Assembly (NCBI RefSeq): GCF_019649055.1
Contig: NW_026570255.1
Span: forward strand, 186,001 to 250,000
Reading direction: 5' to 3'
Length of the DNA: 64,000 nt
DNA from: Paramacrobiotus metropolitanus
Taxonomy: Eukaryota; Tardigrada; Eutardigrada; Parachela; Macrobiotidae
Shown: one piece after another, positions 32,777-45,485 of the stretch
How the letters are laid out: every line of letters starts with the position of its first letter
Numbering within the stretch: the first letter of the stretch is position 1
Notes under the pieces: model-generated
Databases searched by the model: none
Seen by the model: only the letters and a program-made list of their open reading frames with translations
What the model was told of the DNA's origin: nothing
Program-made: the position numbers and the translations under genes

Positions 32777-34165
32777 ACGACTGTGCGCAAAGAATTACAG
32801 TCTCGACTGGTGCCCAGACGAATGCAATTACATCCGTTCCTCTAACGGAATCTGCTTGGAAATGTAGAACATCAAATATTGCTATAAAGCCTATAAAGTC
32901 AAGGAATGCGGCATGCATACAGAGTACCGGAAAATCACAACAGCGCTAATAACGCTACCGGCGGTAGTGGTGCACATTCCTTGGCAGGAAATTGGCTATC
33001 TCACTCAGCACTCGAAACGAACAAGTTCGGTGGCTGTATGGACGGTACAATCGAATAAGCGAATCAGAGCAACTAAAGACATAATCACTGCAGTAGTGGC
33101 TCTGCCACAAGTGGAGGTTGTCACGTATTTTAATACGACACGCTAATGCTCCAGCAGGAGCGAGTACAACAACTGAATCTGCAAAAGTACAATACTGCAC
33201 AGATACTTCAACGGTTACCATGGGCAGTAACCTATAAACCAAAACATCATTCGCGAGAATGCCAGGTACATGACAGAGGTATTGTACCGTACTTTTTCGT
33301 GCTGTACAAGCCGGTACAACAGCTTAAGTGATAAATAAAAATCCACGTACCATACGGGTTTGGAGCGAATTTGGACTCTTATCTGGAGTAATCTGCATTG
33401 AGCGCAGCGAGATGCTGCTGTTAAGCCTTCGTCAAGAGCATAAAATTTGTCTGACGCCACGGAGAGCGTACGTCACGCTTGTCCACATCCACAATTCCGA
33501 TACCATTTTCCAGCGGTTCTGGCGCCCGCTCGGTGCACCGATGTGGTTTACAACCACCGCTAGTAAATAGTTTTGATAATAAATTAATTAATCCATCTCT
33601 GCAGGACGACAAGGAGGGGGTGACACTCGATCTGTAACAGAAGCTACGCATCCTGCCGATGTCCGACCGTAATGCAAGAAAGTTCTAGAAAGAACAAAGA
33701 TTGTACGTGTCCGCGCTTCGACATACGCCCGCTTGTACATTCTACATTATGTCCTCTTGAACTCTTTAATTTCCTGTGTTGATCCGTATAAGGGCGGGCT
33801 GAGGTAAATTAGGCCGACCAAATTTAATGCGTCATGTGATTTGGTTGTGAACTTGTGCGCAGGGTACAGCGAATGCTCTATCGTACTGTGAAAAGCAGAG
33901 CGCACAATATGTCTGCAAAGTAAGCAGCTCGTGCTTACCGCCATTAAACGCGGTAATTAATTTGGTTTAGAAACTGTCATTTGTTTTCCCTACCAATTTA
34001 ATGTACTTCTGGCGTGTGTAAAGCAGATGTGCACGGGAGATTTTTAGTGTGTTCATTTCTTTTCCTGGGCTCATTTCAGTGGACACCTTGTTCTTCCTTT
34101 GCTCATCTGCGGCAACAGAACCTCGCTGCCCACTGTTTTCCACATCGTCCAACAAACCCGGCGGA
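32777..34165. other. Divergent intergenic region F/G
   Basis: There is no supported gene. Near 33700 the words CATACGCCCGCTTGTA recall the conserved upstream block of B and C (CATACGCGCTTGTAGGCCCG) but are shorter. An ATG-containing leader frame from 34049 runs in phase into gene G; the family start is taken at 34166. Confidence 0.4.
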
Positions 34166-35973
34166 ATGAATCGTGATGAGGCCGTACAAGTTTTGTGCAG
34201 CGACGAACGGATGCGCTACGGCACGGTAGTGGACGTGGCAGAAAACGGTCTCTACGTCGATTTCTGTCCCAGTCGGCGGCGTGAATTTGCGCCATTTCGC
34301 AGCGTTTATCTCCATCGTCCAGTGAGATCGGAGGATCTGGCCTGTCACTATGGCAAAAAATGGTCCATCGTCCCGGTGGAAATCTTGGTGCCGGAGACAC
34401 CATCTGGTCCTTGGGTTTGGCTCCCGGGTGAGCTGCGCAGTGTGGGGAGTGACAAGCTGCCAAGAGTGTACGGAGCGGCAGTTGTGAGCTGGCAAAGCCT
34501 GGACAGTGGACTGCCGTGCACCGACATCGTCCCCGTCGAACGCGTCCGCCCCTTTCGCGATGCAGATGGCAAAGCTGTACGGCGACATTGTGTCCGGCCA
34601 AGCAGGTTCGTCGAGCGCAGTGTGGACCTGGGTCAGGAATTTTGCTCACTATCCGATGAAGAGGCCGCGGCGGTCATCGACCGATTGAAGGGCTTGCGCC
34701 TGTGTGTGTCAGAACTCGCCAATTTTTCTGGTAAACCTGGTGGATGGAAAGCTAAACTATTTTTCCAAGCCGTATTTCGACTATGAGTATCATTTCTCGG
34801 TAAGAGCGAGGCCTTTTCCATGCTGCAAAAGCAGAGTACTCGTACTGGATGTATCACTTTGTTGCAGTATGAAGTGGATCGCTTCCATGAGAAATTGATT
34901 CGTATGATCAAGGCTCCTCTTAATAAGGAGGAAGGAACTCCCGCAACCGTGGACGGTGTACGAATGGCGCTGCCTGTGGAATTGTGGCAGGAAGTTTTTT
35001 CCCATTTGGCCACCGACAAGCAGACGCAGCTGCGTGCCGTATGCGCAACGTGGAACCAGATCATGGAGGCGCCAGCCTTGTGCTCCACGGTAATCGTCCG
35101 CCGAGAGAAATATGGCTGCAACGATTTTTTATGCTTCGCGACCGTGTTTAAATGCGTTCGCCCCGGCACACAGCGCGTTATCATAACGTATTCCAAAAAT
35201 AAGTACTGCAGCATGGACCATATGATAGCCTTGTGCGACATGATACAGGACGCGGCTAATCGTCAAACCGGCATCCAGTTGCGCTCTGTTTACCTGCACC
35301 GCGTCCGATTGAACTTGCTGCTTAACTACGCCAACCATGCTACTCCCAGTTCTGAGTGTAACCTGCATCAATCTCCTCCTGTGAAGCCGGAGGTGGAACC
35401 CGGTTACTCCTGGCTGGAGGAATTCATTGCCGGATGCCGCGGTCTGCCGTGCGAGACAATCCGTATCTCGGGTTGCGATGCTTCGTTGGCTTGCGAATTT
35501 CATGTCCGATCAGCGATGAGGGGGAGAACGCTCGCCGCTAAGACCGAGATCAACATGGGCACCTTGCGGTCGCCACAAGTGGATTTCGCGTGTGCAGTGT
35601 GGGCTGCAGTGGAGTCCGTGCTGTTGTTATCACGTGAGCAGGAGCTGCACAAGCTAGTTAAGCGGATGAAAGGAGGCGGGAATTTGAATCAAGAGAACGA
35701 GCTGAAAAGCTTTTTCTGCGCGGTAAAAAAATAAATGTTACAGCTTGCGGAACTCCTCCGTTTTTGTGACGACCTTGAAGTAATGGTTCTATTTTGTAGG
35801 GACTATGTGCTCTGCAGTCGCCCGATCCTCGTCCGTCTTCGCATTATCGCGGGAAAAGGTGGTGTGTGGATTGTCTGGAAGAACTGCAGGTGGAGAAATT
35901 GTCGAATCTTACGCGGCACTTCCTCGTTAAACTGCAAGAGTGGATGGTTTGGGAGGGCTTGTACACTTCTTGA
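34166..35973 (+). pseudogene. F-box family copy G, near intact, one frameshift
   Basis: Exon 1 is 34166-34799 (MNRDEAVQVLCSDERMRYGT; EILVPETPSGPWVWLPGELR). Intron 1 is 68 nt (GTAAGA ... GTTGCAG). Exon 2 is 34868-35722 with F-box MALPVELWQEVFSHLATDKQ. Intron 2 is 35723-35799. Exon 3 is 35800-35973 (DPRPSSHYRGKRWCVDCLEE). All junctions are phase 0, but exon 1 has 634 bases, not a multiple of three. Reading changes frame inside the dinucleotide run TGTGTGTG near 34700, after which NLVDGKLNYFSKPYFDY continues in the family pattern. Either a real two-base slip inactivates it or the run is a sequencing or assembly error and the gene is intact. Confidence 0.7.
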
Positions 35974-37397
35974 CTGGGATTCTCGATGCCGCTCCGTATG
36001 CACCTCACTGGACAGTGTCTTCGAATAAACGCTAGACGGTTTTTTCCAATTACGACGAACTAGAAACTTAGGACATATCTTATTCGTTTGCTGCTGCTCT
36101 TGTTTCTATCGGATTCACTGCATAGATTTTACCATTATTCGCCCGGCGAAAAGACCCTCAATTTTTCTTCGACACAGTTCTTGCAAGAGCTTTCTTTGAT
36201 AAGTTTTACAAGAAAGCTGTTTCGAACTACCTCAACAAGTTTCAAATAACCAGAACCTTTATGGCAGTGTCTGTCATGCTTTCTTGCACCAGCTCTTGCG
36301 TGCGATATCACTTTTGTAATCTTTCTTCTAGTATTTTGAGTTCATTTCGCTGTGTTCGAGGATGCGCTAAGTATACGTGACAGAGAAAGAAAACCAGCGA
36401 GAATAAGTGATAGCCATTCACGTGTTATGCAGCACAACCAGACAACAACGGTTTGCGGTTCACTTAGTGCGTAACCATTCATGTAACAGCACAACCAGAA
36501 ACAACGGTTTGCGTTAGCGGGCATGGTTGTAAACAGCTTTTGCATAGGCGCTATGCTAACTCCAACCTTTCTCGCGTACGGTTGGAATCGCGACTATTGA
36601 CCAATTATAAAAGTGCAGCAAAATTCCACAAGGCCTTTTGAACACCAACCACACGCACCAGGGTGGTTGCCCGTGTTGCACGAGCCGGGCATGGTTATCA
36701 CATATTCATCGCTGGTTTTTTACACTTTACATTTACACTTTATTACATAACACAGCACAACTCGACTGATCGGAGAGCCAAATCCATCACGCTCTCAGCT
36801 GGGCTAAGCCCCACCCACTCGCCGCATGGCGAGGGTGCAAACAATGAACGGCTATAGCCGTCAGCCAATCAGAAACAAGACGTCACAAACAGTTATCCGT
36901 TGCGTAGCCCAACTTGATTTCGTGAAAACTATTTTGTACAGCATATTCCTGGACGACGCTGCGCAGAATGCTAACGCTTGTTGCGACATCCGGTCTGCAA
37001 CCATGTCCGGCTCCTACGTTGCGTGCTTACTCTTGAGCAGACCTACCGCACCTGTACGATGACATGACTATCACATATGCCTGCAACACCGAGCACAAGA
37101 AATTCCGTACGCACAAATTTTCGTCCCACCTATTTCGTGGAAACTAATTTGTACAGTTTTAGAGTTGGTTGATCAAGCCGTCGCCGATTGGTTGCTGGCC
37201 GCTACAGGGTGGAAGCAATCGCGCCACGTTAAACTTCCTGGGTATGCCGCATGCGTAAAAGCAGTGCTGAAAGATTGCCTTAGAATGCATTGGCAGTAGA
37301 CGGACAGCGCTCGTTTCCAATTTTTACCTTTCGATCCGTTTTATTTTCTCTTCCGCTCAGAATATTGTGTGGTTCTTCTCGCACCCTAGCCAATATC
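35974..37397. other. Intergenic G/H
   Basis: An imperfect direct repeat containing CAGCACAACCAGA and AACAACGGTTTGCG occurs at about 36411-36456 and 36473-36513. CCAAT-type sites appear as CAGCCAATCAGAAAC near 36874 and GCCGATTGGTTGCT near 37185. No gene is supported. Confidence 0.45.
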
Positions 37398-39711
37398 ATG
37401 TGTGGCGGACTCCACTGGAAGAACAGTGTGCATGTTCTGGGCCGCGACGGCCGGCTGCGCTACGGGCGCGTCGTTGACGTCACGGACCACGGGCCCTTTG
37501 TCGATCTGCTCTGTCCCAACCGACACCGCGAATTCTACGCTGAAGAGAATTGCTTCTTGCCGAGCTTCCTGTGCAGCGACTTCGCCCGCCTCTATGCCGC
37601 ACAACTGTCGACCATTCCCGTGGTCGTCCTGGTGCCGGAAATGCCGCTCGGTCCGTGGATTTGGGTGCCGGGTGAAGTGGTCTGTCGGCGACGCGGTGTG
37701 CGTTACGCACGGTACGATGCGGCAGTTGTCCGCTGGCAGGATGCCACCACGGGAATATCCTGCACCGATGTCGTCCCGATTGACCGAATCCGCTGCCCGC
37801 TGTTTGAACGTTTTAAGTGCAAGTATTGGGTCCCTAAGCGGGACAGTCTGCAGGTGATGGTCGAGAAGGAGCTCAGCAACCGACGTAATGGAAAGCAGAC
37901 TGTCGACTATGCTGCACTGCACGAGCGCCTGCCATATCGACGCAAATTTGTCCACTGGACTGTTCATTGGAGCAAAGCGTTCCCCTCACTGTCCGCGGCA
38001 CAAGGACAAGCACTCATCAGGCGGTGGAACTACTGCCCATTGTTTGGCGAGGCCTGCCTCGTGGATATCGATGCCGAGCGGTTGGAGTGCCTTTACGAAC
38101 CACAGGCTGAATACCACTTCCTCCGCGGCCTCGAAATGGACCTCCAAGTAAGGATGCTGTTTTGCGATCGATTTCTTCGCCAGAGAGAAAGTTTCTGTTG
38201 TGTTGCCTCAACCTTCCGCGCAGGAAAACGGTTGGCAATAACTAACGATTATAAAACATAAGTTTTTAAATTCCGTGTAATAATTAAGCCATACGTGATA
38301 CGGATAAGATGTTCGCTCCTGTAACCGCGACTCCTGATGTTGGGGTGACCGGGTGCGTTGGCGGCTGTTTTCCTTCCCAAAAACCCGCTTGTTTTTTGCA
38401 GCGCAAGCTTGTTATTGTGAGAAATGGTTATGCCGAATTGGACGTTAACAGTGTATTGTTGAACAGTTTTCAGCTTCGCTTTCCTGAAGTCTGGACGATG
38501 TTCGTAGCCAAGCCGAAGAAAGGGGACGATTGCAGCGGCCTGCAGACTGAACTGTGGCGGGAAGTGTTTTCCCACTTGGACACGGTGACGCAGATGCGGC
38601 TGCGTGGCGTGTGCGGGTTGTGGAACCTGATCATGGATTCGCCGGCAATAACTGCCTGTATCATCATTCAACGCTACGTGCGGTGCAGGCGCAATTCCGA
38701 TACACATTGGCACTATCTGTCGTCGAAGGCCCTCTTCAAGTGTCTCGGCCCCGGCACCCGTCATCTGGTGCTATCTCATCGATGCAAGACGTGGGAAGGA
38801 GAGGATCTGCTGCAATTCGCCGAGATGGTCCTCCACGTGGCTGATCAACGACCCGGCATCCGGCTGAGCACGGCCTACCTGGTCGGCTGGCGGATGTCGC
38901 TGCAGGTTAACCGCGCCACCGACAGCTGTCGTGGCGACATCCCCTGCGCGCAGCATTCCCCTGAAGCGGTCTATGATCCGTGGCCCAGCCGCCTTCACGG
39001 CCGTCTTAAGGACTTCATACGAATTTACGGCGCTCTGCCGTGCGAATCTCTGCGGCTAGTCCAATGTTCGGTCCACTGGTGCTGTCTCTTTTACCTCCGT
39101 GAAATTCACCGCCACGGTCCAGTTTTGGAGATGCAGTTCGCGGGTGCGCGCCTGCCGCTGAAGGGGGATTTTGGCGTCGCTGTGTGGAACGCCTGCGAAG
39201 CGGTGTTGCCGGCGCCGACTGGCGCGGAGCTGCAGGAGCTCTTCCGCTGGGCCACAACGGTGGCGAATCTGCACAAAGATCAAGCTGAGAAAGACTTGAT
39301 AGCTCTCTGCAAGGTAAGGCCGAACTATCACTACCTTGCTATGTGGGAACAGGAACGGAGGCTCTTCGCAGTATTGCATGGCACGCAAACAACCGCTTCT
39401 CTGTTCGCAACCATGTTAAATGAGAGTGCTCACTAGATGTGTCCTTGTTGCACGCTTTTTCACTTTTCATCTTAGAATGTGAATCCGTTCGTCTCCGTGT
39501 TTGTGCGCTGACGCAACGTTAACGGTTTTCTTTTTTGCAGGTTTTGTGCGCCGCGCAGTCCAGTGATCCGCGGCGATCATTGCATTATGGCGGGGAGAAG
39601 TGGTGCTGCGATGGCTTAGCTGGACTGCAGTTGGGGAAGCTGTCGCGCATTACACTGCATTTTCTCAAGCAACTGGCGCTCCCTGAGAAGAAGGGCTGGC
39701 GCAGCGAGTGA
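37398..39711 (+). CDS. F-box protein with Tudor-like N-terminus, gene H
   Basis: Three exons: 37398-38147, 38402-39313 and 39541-39711; introns of 254 and 227 nt; donors GTAAGG; acceptors TTTTTTGCAG; all phase 0. The product is 610 residues. The N-terminal module has NSVHVLGRDGRLRYGRVVDV and VVVLVPEMPLGPWIWVPGEV, and an insertion (WVPKRDSLQVMVEKELSNRR) is not seen in other copies. The F-box is TELWREVFSHLDTVTQMRLR, the distal exon 2 block DFGVAVWNACEAVLPAPTGA, and the cap DPRRSLHYGGEKWCCDGLAG. A leader in the same frame begins at 37290, but the family start at 37398 is preferred. It looks intact and is the most diverged of the open copies, so it is probably older. Confidence 0.85.
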
Positions 39712-40969
39712 GTGAAATGAAATGGATACAAGAGCACGTGCTCCACTATTTTTAACACTTTTAACCCAGGGCACAGCCAAGGCGACCGTTCAGTACTGCG
39801 ACTGTCCGTGGTTTTAACGGGTTTTCTTTTCTTAGGCATCCTTTAGGCTTTGTCGGGTGTCAAGTCCTGCATGATATGATGTATTGATTTTATTCTGCTC
39901 TTGATTTGTGTCTATGTAATTCACTTGATAACTTTACTGTATGCTCTTTAATTAACGATGTTTATTTCAAATCGGGGCCAGATCTCTTCCTTGTGTAACG
40001 GCTTTTTACACGCTGATGTTTGTTTACACGAAGTAAATCTGAAGCTGTAGCATACATACCTTGACCAAACTTTACTCCTTACCAAACTTTGATCAAACTC
40101 TTTACGTTGTAATGACCAAAGTCTTTACAACAGCACTTCTTCCGTTTATGATGGCCGACATTCAGTGTCTTTTATCCGAGGTTCTCCTTTCATGCCAAGC
40201 TTTCCCATATGTTGGTTCCAGTTCACCACTGCTTTATGTTCCTGGCGCACTGAGAAATGAACCACAGTGTCCCACATGGAAAATCTTTTGCTTATCTTGT
40301 GCGCCAACTGAAACTCCCGTTTTCCCGCCCACCCGACGCATTCTTATTGAATCGTTATAGCTCGCTCAGCACAGTCAGCAGTCGAAGTAAATTTTTAAAT
40401 ACCGTAATTATCGAAATTGCACCTCTTCCACAATAAGCTCCCCTCGCATGACTGCTGTAAAAATAAGGCGAAGGTCCAGGTTAACGGAGCTCGGCAGGAA
40501 ACTAGGAAAGGGATCGTAGCAACTGGAGATGGCACCAAAGAACTGCCGCTCGCGGCCAGTTGTCGGTGTGTCACGAACCAAGCAACAGATCATTTACATA
40601 TATTGAAAATTTCCTCAGAAATCCTTCGTACAATGTGCCGTTAACAACTCGTATAACTCCGGCACCTACTCTAATGAATTCGCGGATTAATAAAAGAACC
40701 AATACATCGCATGAAGACGTACGGGTTACGCCCAGTTTATGTGCGCACGGTTTCTGTACGCAAATAAGTTTAGTTCGATAGTCGACTATAGCGTCATAAT
40801 TTCGATTTTGTTACTACTGTTAGCATCCGTTTCTGCTATAATTTGTGTTTCAGTCTTTTGTGCTCCATATTACAAGCTCAAGCGAACATTGTCCACTACG
40901 CTTTACTATATTGTGCGTTTCTTGGACAGCAAAAATCAGCTGTCTTCTTTGAGCCTTAAGTCTACAACA
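39712..40969. other. Intergenic H/I
   Basis: There is no supported gene. AT-rich 3' flank of H comes first, followed by sequence with a short frame at 40739-41017 that runs into copy I without a recognisable domain. Confidence 0.5.
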
Positions 40970-41794
40970 ATGCCCGGCGGAATGTGCTGCGATGATGCTT
41001 TTCTACGTTCAGGGTAGCGATCAGCAGATGCGCTTTGGCCGCGTTGTGGACATGGTCGAAGATGGCTACTTCGTCCGTCTGCTCTCTCCCCATCGGCGAC
41101 GTGAATTGGCGCCTTATGGCACCGTTTTTTTCCACGTCCACCGACCCGATCAGGAGCGATTCTATGCCCAGCAACGTTACAGCGTTCCGGGGAAGGTTGT
41201 GGTGCCGGAGACGTTATCAAGTCCCTGGATCTGGCTCCCGGGGGAAATCAACTGCGTCGAATTCGGCAAGGCGTGCGCCTGGAATGTAGGGGCGGTTGCC
41301 CATTGGATGAGTCGTGACGCCGGAGCGCTCTGCATTGATATCGTCCGTTTAAGCGCATTTGCCTACCTTGGGATGGATCCACCAGGCTGCAGCTGGCTGA
41401 GTGCCGTAGGCTCCTGTCGGTAACGCGTTGCGGACGTTTTCGGTGCTGCACATTGAAGCTGTGATATTCTCCTAGTACCTACTTTACAGCTACGTATTCA
41501 CGCGATTTTGACTGACCTTGTACGAGTGCAGATCACATGCTTATGTTCGGTAGCGCTACTGCGAAGAAATTAAAATCTTACAATTACGAACGAACACGAC
41601 AGAAACCCATTTAGCTCTAGCTTGTTTTCGCCTACGACGCGTAGACAGTATGTGCGGTGCAGTCAGAAAATCCCCGTCCCTCGTCGCACTACCGCGTGAA
41701 TAAATAGTCCGTGGATGGACTGCAGGATGTACTGGTGGAGAAGTTGTCGCGCATCACCCAGTGGCGCCTGATTCGGCTACTAAGTCGGTGGTGA
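40970..41794 (+). pseudogene. F-box family copy I, exon 2 deleted
   Basis: The ATG at 40970 (MPGGMCCDD) is followed by a frame change, after which QGSDQQMRFGRVVDMVEDGY and VVVPETLSSPWIWLPGEINC give a recognisable N-terminal module to about 41330. No F-box exon follows. An exon 3 relic at about 41651-41794 (VQSENPRPSSHYRV ... SVDGLQDVLVEKLSRITQW) has an in-frame TAG where relatives have the Trp of KKWCVDG. Confidence 0.75.
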
Positions 41795-43310
41795 TTTTGC
41801 ACCACTCTGCTCCGCATTCATCCCATTTTGACCATGCTCAGGTTCTGTCAGGCCGTGGTAAACAATGAACTGGGTTTTGACCGATAGTATTGCTATCGCA
41901 GTTAATTCATTCGCTATTGCTGTGCATTTTCATCAGACTTACTTCATTCCTCTTCTAGCCTGCTTTATTTTGTTCATTACATTACCGAGTTTCTTTTTGA
42001 TTTGAAGCCACCTATTACATGTTCTCCAAGAGTTTCTCACACTCTCCTGTTTATGAGCAATCCGTAAAGAAATGACAAATGGCGCTCTTGGATTTAACTG
42101 ACGACTTTGTATGAGGCCCACAGTTTTTTCCCCCGACAGGCGTGTAGCCGGCAGAATCGCTCGCCTGACAACGGTATTTCTTATACCTCGATAGGACCGT
42201 ACGAATGCAATAATACAACGTCTTAATAAACTTACACTCACCAAAACGCTGGACATTATCGAAAGTTTCCAAAAAACTGCAGTTTTCAGCAGAATACTGC
42301 ATAAGGAAAAACAGAAAGATAGTTGTATTATGCGTAAACAGCAAACACGTACGAGAAAACTATTGCGCACAGCTTGGGCGCAGCTACGTCACAATCTGGT
42401 CTTTCGTACGTCGCTTTCATGAAGTGGGCAAACTCCACAGAATGTGTTATTGCTGTTATTTTTGTCGTCGAAGCTTTTGTCGCAGGGTAGTAGCGGCGAG
42501 TGCGACGCTACACATGGTAATCCACCTCGGCACTACTGTAGTACCGAAGTGGCTCAGACGATGCAGGGTACAAACTTTGCACCCTGCATCTCGCAATCCA
42601 CTTCGGGACTGCAAGAGATCCGGTTCGTAGTTCCCAATTCCTCACCTAAGAAATGATAACCGTAGGCGTGCACGGTTGCCAGTTGGTACGGTCCAGCTGG
42701 AATTTGCGGCCTCCGTGATAAATGATTACACTACGAATACAAAATACTTCAACAACAATTTTCTGCAGTATTGTCTGGTTATACCTATGAAAAATTATAA
42801 TAATAAATTTACATTTAGTAAGTTTTTGAATAACAGACCGTTTAGTGTGAGATCCTGTGTAAGGATCTCGAAATAAATACACTAACCAATACAGATCGAT
42901 GGAACGATGTACTGTATATATTATATTTGGGAGATATAGAGATCATACGGTACAAAAAGATCAGTCAGTATGACTTTGTTCTATGATGCTTGGACATATC
43001 ATAGATCATCCTAACGTTATGAACCAATCGCTGTAAGTGTAACTATATACTAACGCAAGCAAGCTAGTGACAACGGACAGACGACGAACAATGTATGAGT
43101 ATGTAGAGCCAAGTGCATGTAAAGTGGGCCATGGTACATGTGATGATGTGAACAAAGTTATTGCCTGCATTTGATGAAAATTTGTACGCTGTGAGCGATA
43201 CGGTACTGTATAGCCGGACAAAATGTTTAGCCGATTCGCAATGTACCCTACACTAATTGCACGGCGTGTACGTGAATCGTGAACGCTTTTGTACAAGTGC
43301 GCAGTAGTTA
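41795..43310. other. Intergenic, contains nested hairpin
   Basis: No gene is supported. A nested palindrome lies at 42544-42606: outer stem CCGAAGTGG/CCACTTCGG and inner stem GATGCAGGGT/ACCCTGCATC around an 11-base loop. The rest is unremarkable AT-rich sequence. Confidence 0.5.
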
Positions 43311-43747
43311 CACTAAGGGTACACAAACATCCTTTACGAATGGCTCTATAAGTTATAGATGCGATTTATCTTTAACTCTCACTAGCCAATCATATTTCTC
43401 TAAATCGGTTAATGATAAAATAGGTTTGACTGGGTGTTTACGCATTCCACTTCACAGGAGGACAGAAAGTCTAAAACCATTGAAAACAAATTTCAGTAGT
43501 CCGCAAAAGATATCTGCACGTTAGATGCAGGATCCGTTTCAGTTTGCACTAGCGATTTCCAACTCAACGGGCCCTATACCGTAAAGTAACGATTTAGGTA
43601 CTTTAAGTTGAAGGACTTTAAGTTAAAGAGAGGAAAATTACACAGCCTTTCGTACAATGGCAATGCAGAGGCGGAGCTAAACGTTAAAGGATCTGACCCC
43701 TTTAAGTTATAGAGCCGCTCGTAAAAGATGTTTGAGTACCCTTACTG
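43311..43747. mobile_element. Mariner-type MITE, 437 bp
   Basis: Terminal inverted repeats of about 45 bases (left CACTAAGGGTACACAAACAT; right end reverse complement CAGTAAGGGTACTCAAACAT, continuing to GGCTCTATAA) are bounded on both sides by TA (43309-43310 and 43748-43749). A TA target duplication plus CA(C/G)T ends fit a Tc1/mariner-mobilised MITE. There is no coding capacity. The two repeats differ at several positions, so the copy is not very young. Confidence 0.75.
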
Positions 43748-45485
43748 TATAAGCATCGGATACATAAATCAAGCACACAATTAATACCGGGGACATATAC
43801 CGTGAAAATTCGCTCGCGCTCACAAGAAAGTGTTGCTAGGGTTTATGATCGGAGAAAGTCACTACGGCGACCCTCATCTGGGTATAATCATGTGACCGGC
43901 AATAAGAAACTATACGTATACGTCCTGGAATCGCTGCTTTGCCAGTGACCTTTTCGATCGCTCACGGCGACTGATGTACAGTGCACACTGCACAGACTGT
44001 TCTATGCATGTAAAATGCTGGAAGCGGGAGAATCATATCCAGACACCGGCCCCTCCCCTACACGCTAGTGAAAATGTAATTTAAAAATTCCTCGAAAATC
44101 TACTGCATGTACGTACTCGCACAGATGGTGTAGGACAGCAGGAGTATCGCGTGACATGTCCTGCTGACGCGTACATAGCAATAGCCATAGCAATTTGTTA
44201 TACTAGTACTATGACTGTTGTAATTAGCAGTTGTTATACCCCTATCAAATTATATTTCAAACCATCACTTAAACACGTGTTAGAGAAACAGTTACAAAAA
44301 CAACAGCTCGTTAAACATTTCGGCAGTTGTTCGGTTGGCTCCGTAGCGAGCAGAATGTATTAATACACCGCCGCTACATATACGACAATTTCAGATAATA
44401 ATTATTAATATTTACTTCTTTGGAAATGCAGGGACTCAAAAGCGGCATTCTACCGAAGACGGCGGCTTCATACGCCACAGGGTTTCGTCTCTTGTCAACT
44501 GGGATAAGATTCGTTCACATATACAGGTGACAGGATGTTATATATTTCGCCAGAACCACCATTTCGTACAGCTGCAATGTGTGGATCAAACAAATCTAAC
44601 ACTTGACTGAATTATCAGCCACTCTAGCCGGTGACTACGTACTTTAACAACTCGAACAGGCGGACTGAAATGCCAAAGCAGCCGAGCATGAGGCAATTGC
44701 ATTGAACCAGAAGAAACGAGAAGGCTATGCTTGTGTCTACAGATATTAACCAACCAGCTGTATATTATTAATTTTTCTGTATATTATGATAATTATTATC
44801 TCTATAAATGCCAGAAATTGTAGCGACTGCCTGTTTTACAGAAAGAAGACGTTTGCGGCAGCGGACAGAGAGGAGCAAACAGACCGGCTGACATACAGGA
44901 TAGTGAGCGACAAATCGCTTTTCGACAACTTTGCTTAAAGACGCTTTGCTGAAACCTATTTTTGACCGACAGCTTCATTATCGCTTTTGTATTTTAGCTT
45001 TTTTAGTATCCATCCTGCGTAATTTAAAAACATGGCTGATATGTGTATGTTTACGGTTTGCAAACCTTGAACTGTGTCACCACCGCGGTTGTAATCTTAG
45101 TTTAGATGGTTCCATTTCCTATAATGATCGTTATCAGCTGCTGTTCTCGGTTGAATTCCTCAAAGTGGCAAAAGAGTTCAAAGATTGTACTACTATCAAG
45201 CGTCGCAGTTTGCACAAATTGGCCCATTGCAATGTAGTTCAGCACTCTAACTTCACAGCACTTTTGATAACCATCGTACTTCTTCACACATTCTTGTGTA
45301 CGTATTTTACTAGTAAACAGTCATTGCATACAAATTCAATAAACATGTGTTTTTGTGATGACATTCATGCGACCAACCAAAGCTGGAATTGTAACTAATT
45401 CAGCGCTCCCCGACGGTAGTCTGTTCGAGAGGCCAAGGAAGCTGATGCAGCTGAATTATTGCTTACTCTGAACTACCGGCAGACC
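43748..45485. other. Intergenic upstream of defensin-GH16 gene
   Basis: No gene is supported. A 155-codon frame at 44931-45398, opening with TTG, has hydrophobic stretches but no recognisable domain and ATA/AT-rich codon use; I regard it as chance. The promoter of the next gene should lie in the last few hundred bases. Confidence 0.4.

Noticed and set aside
44931-45398. 155-codon open frame upstream of the defensin-GH16 gene
   Set aside because: It starts with TTG, has no recognisable domain, and its composition is that of AT-rich intergenic DNA.
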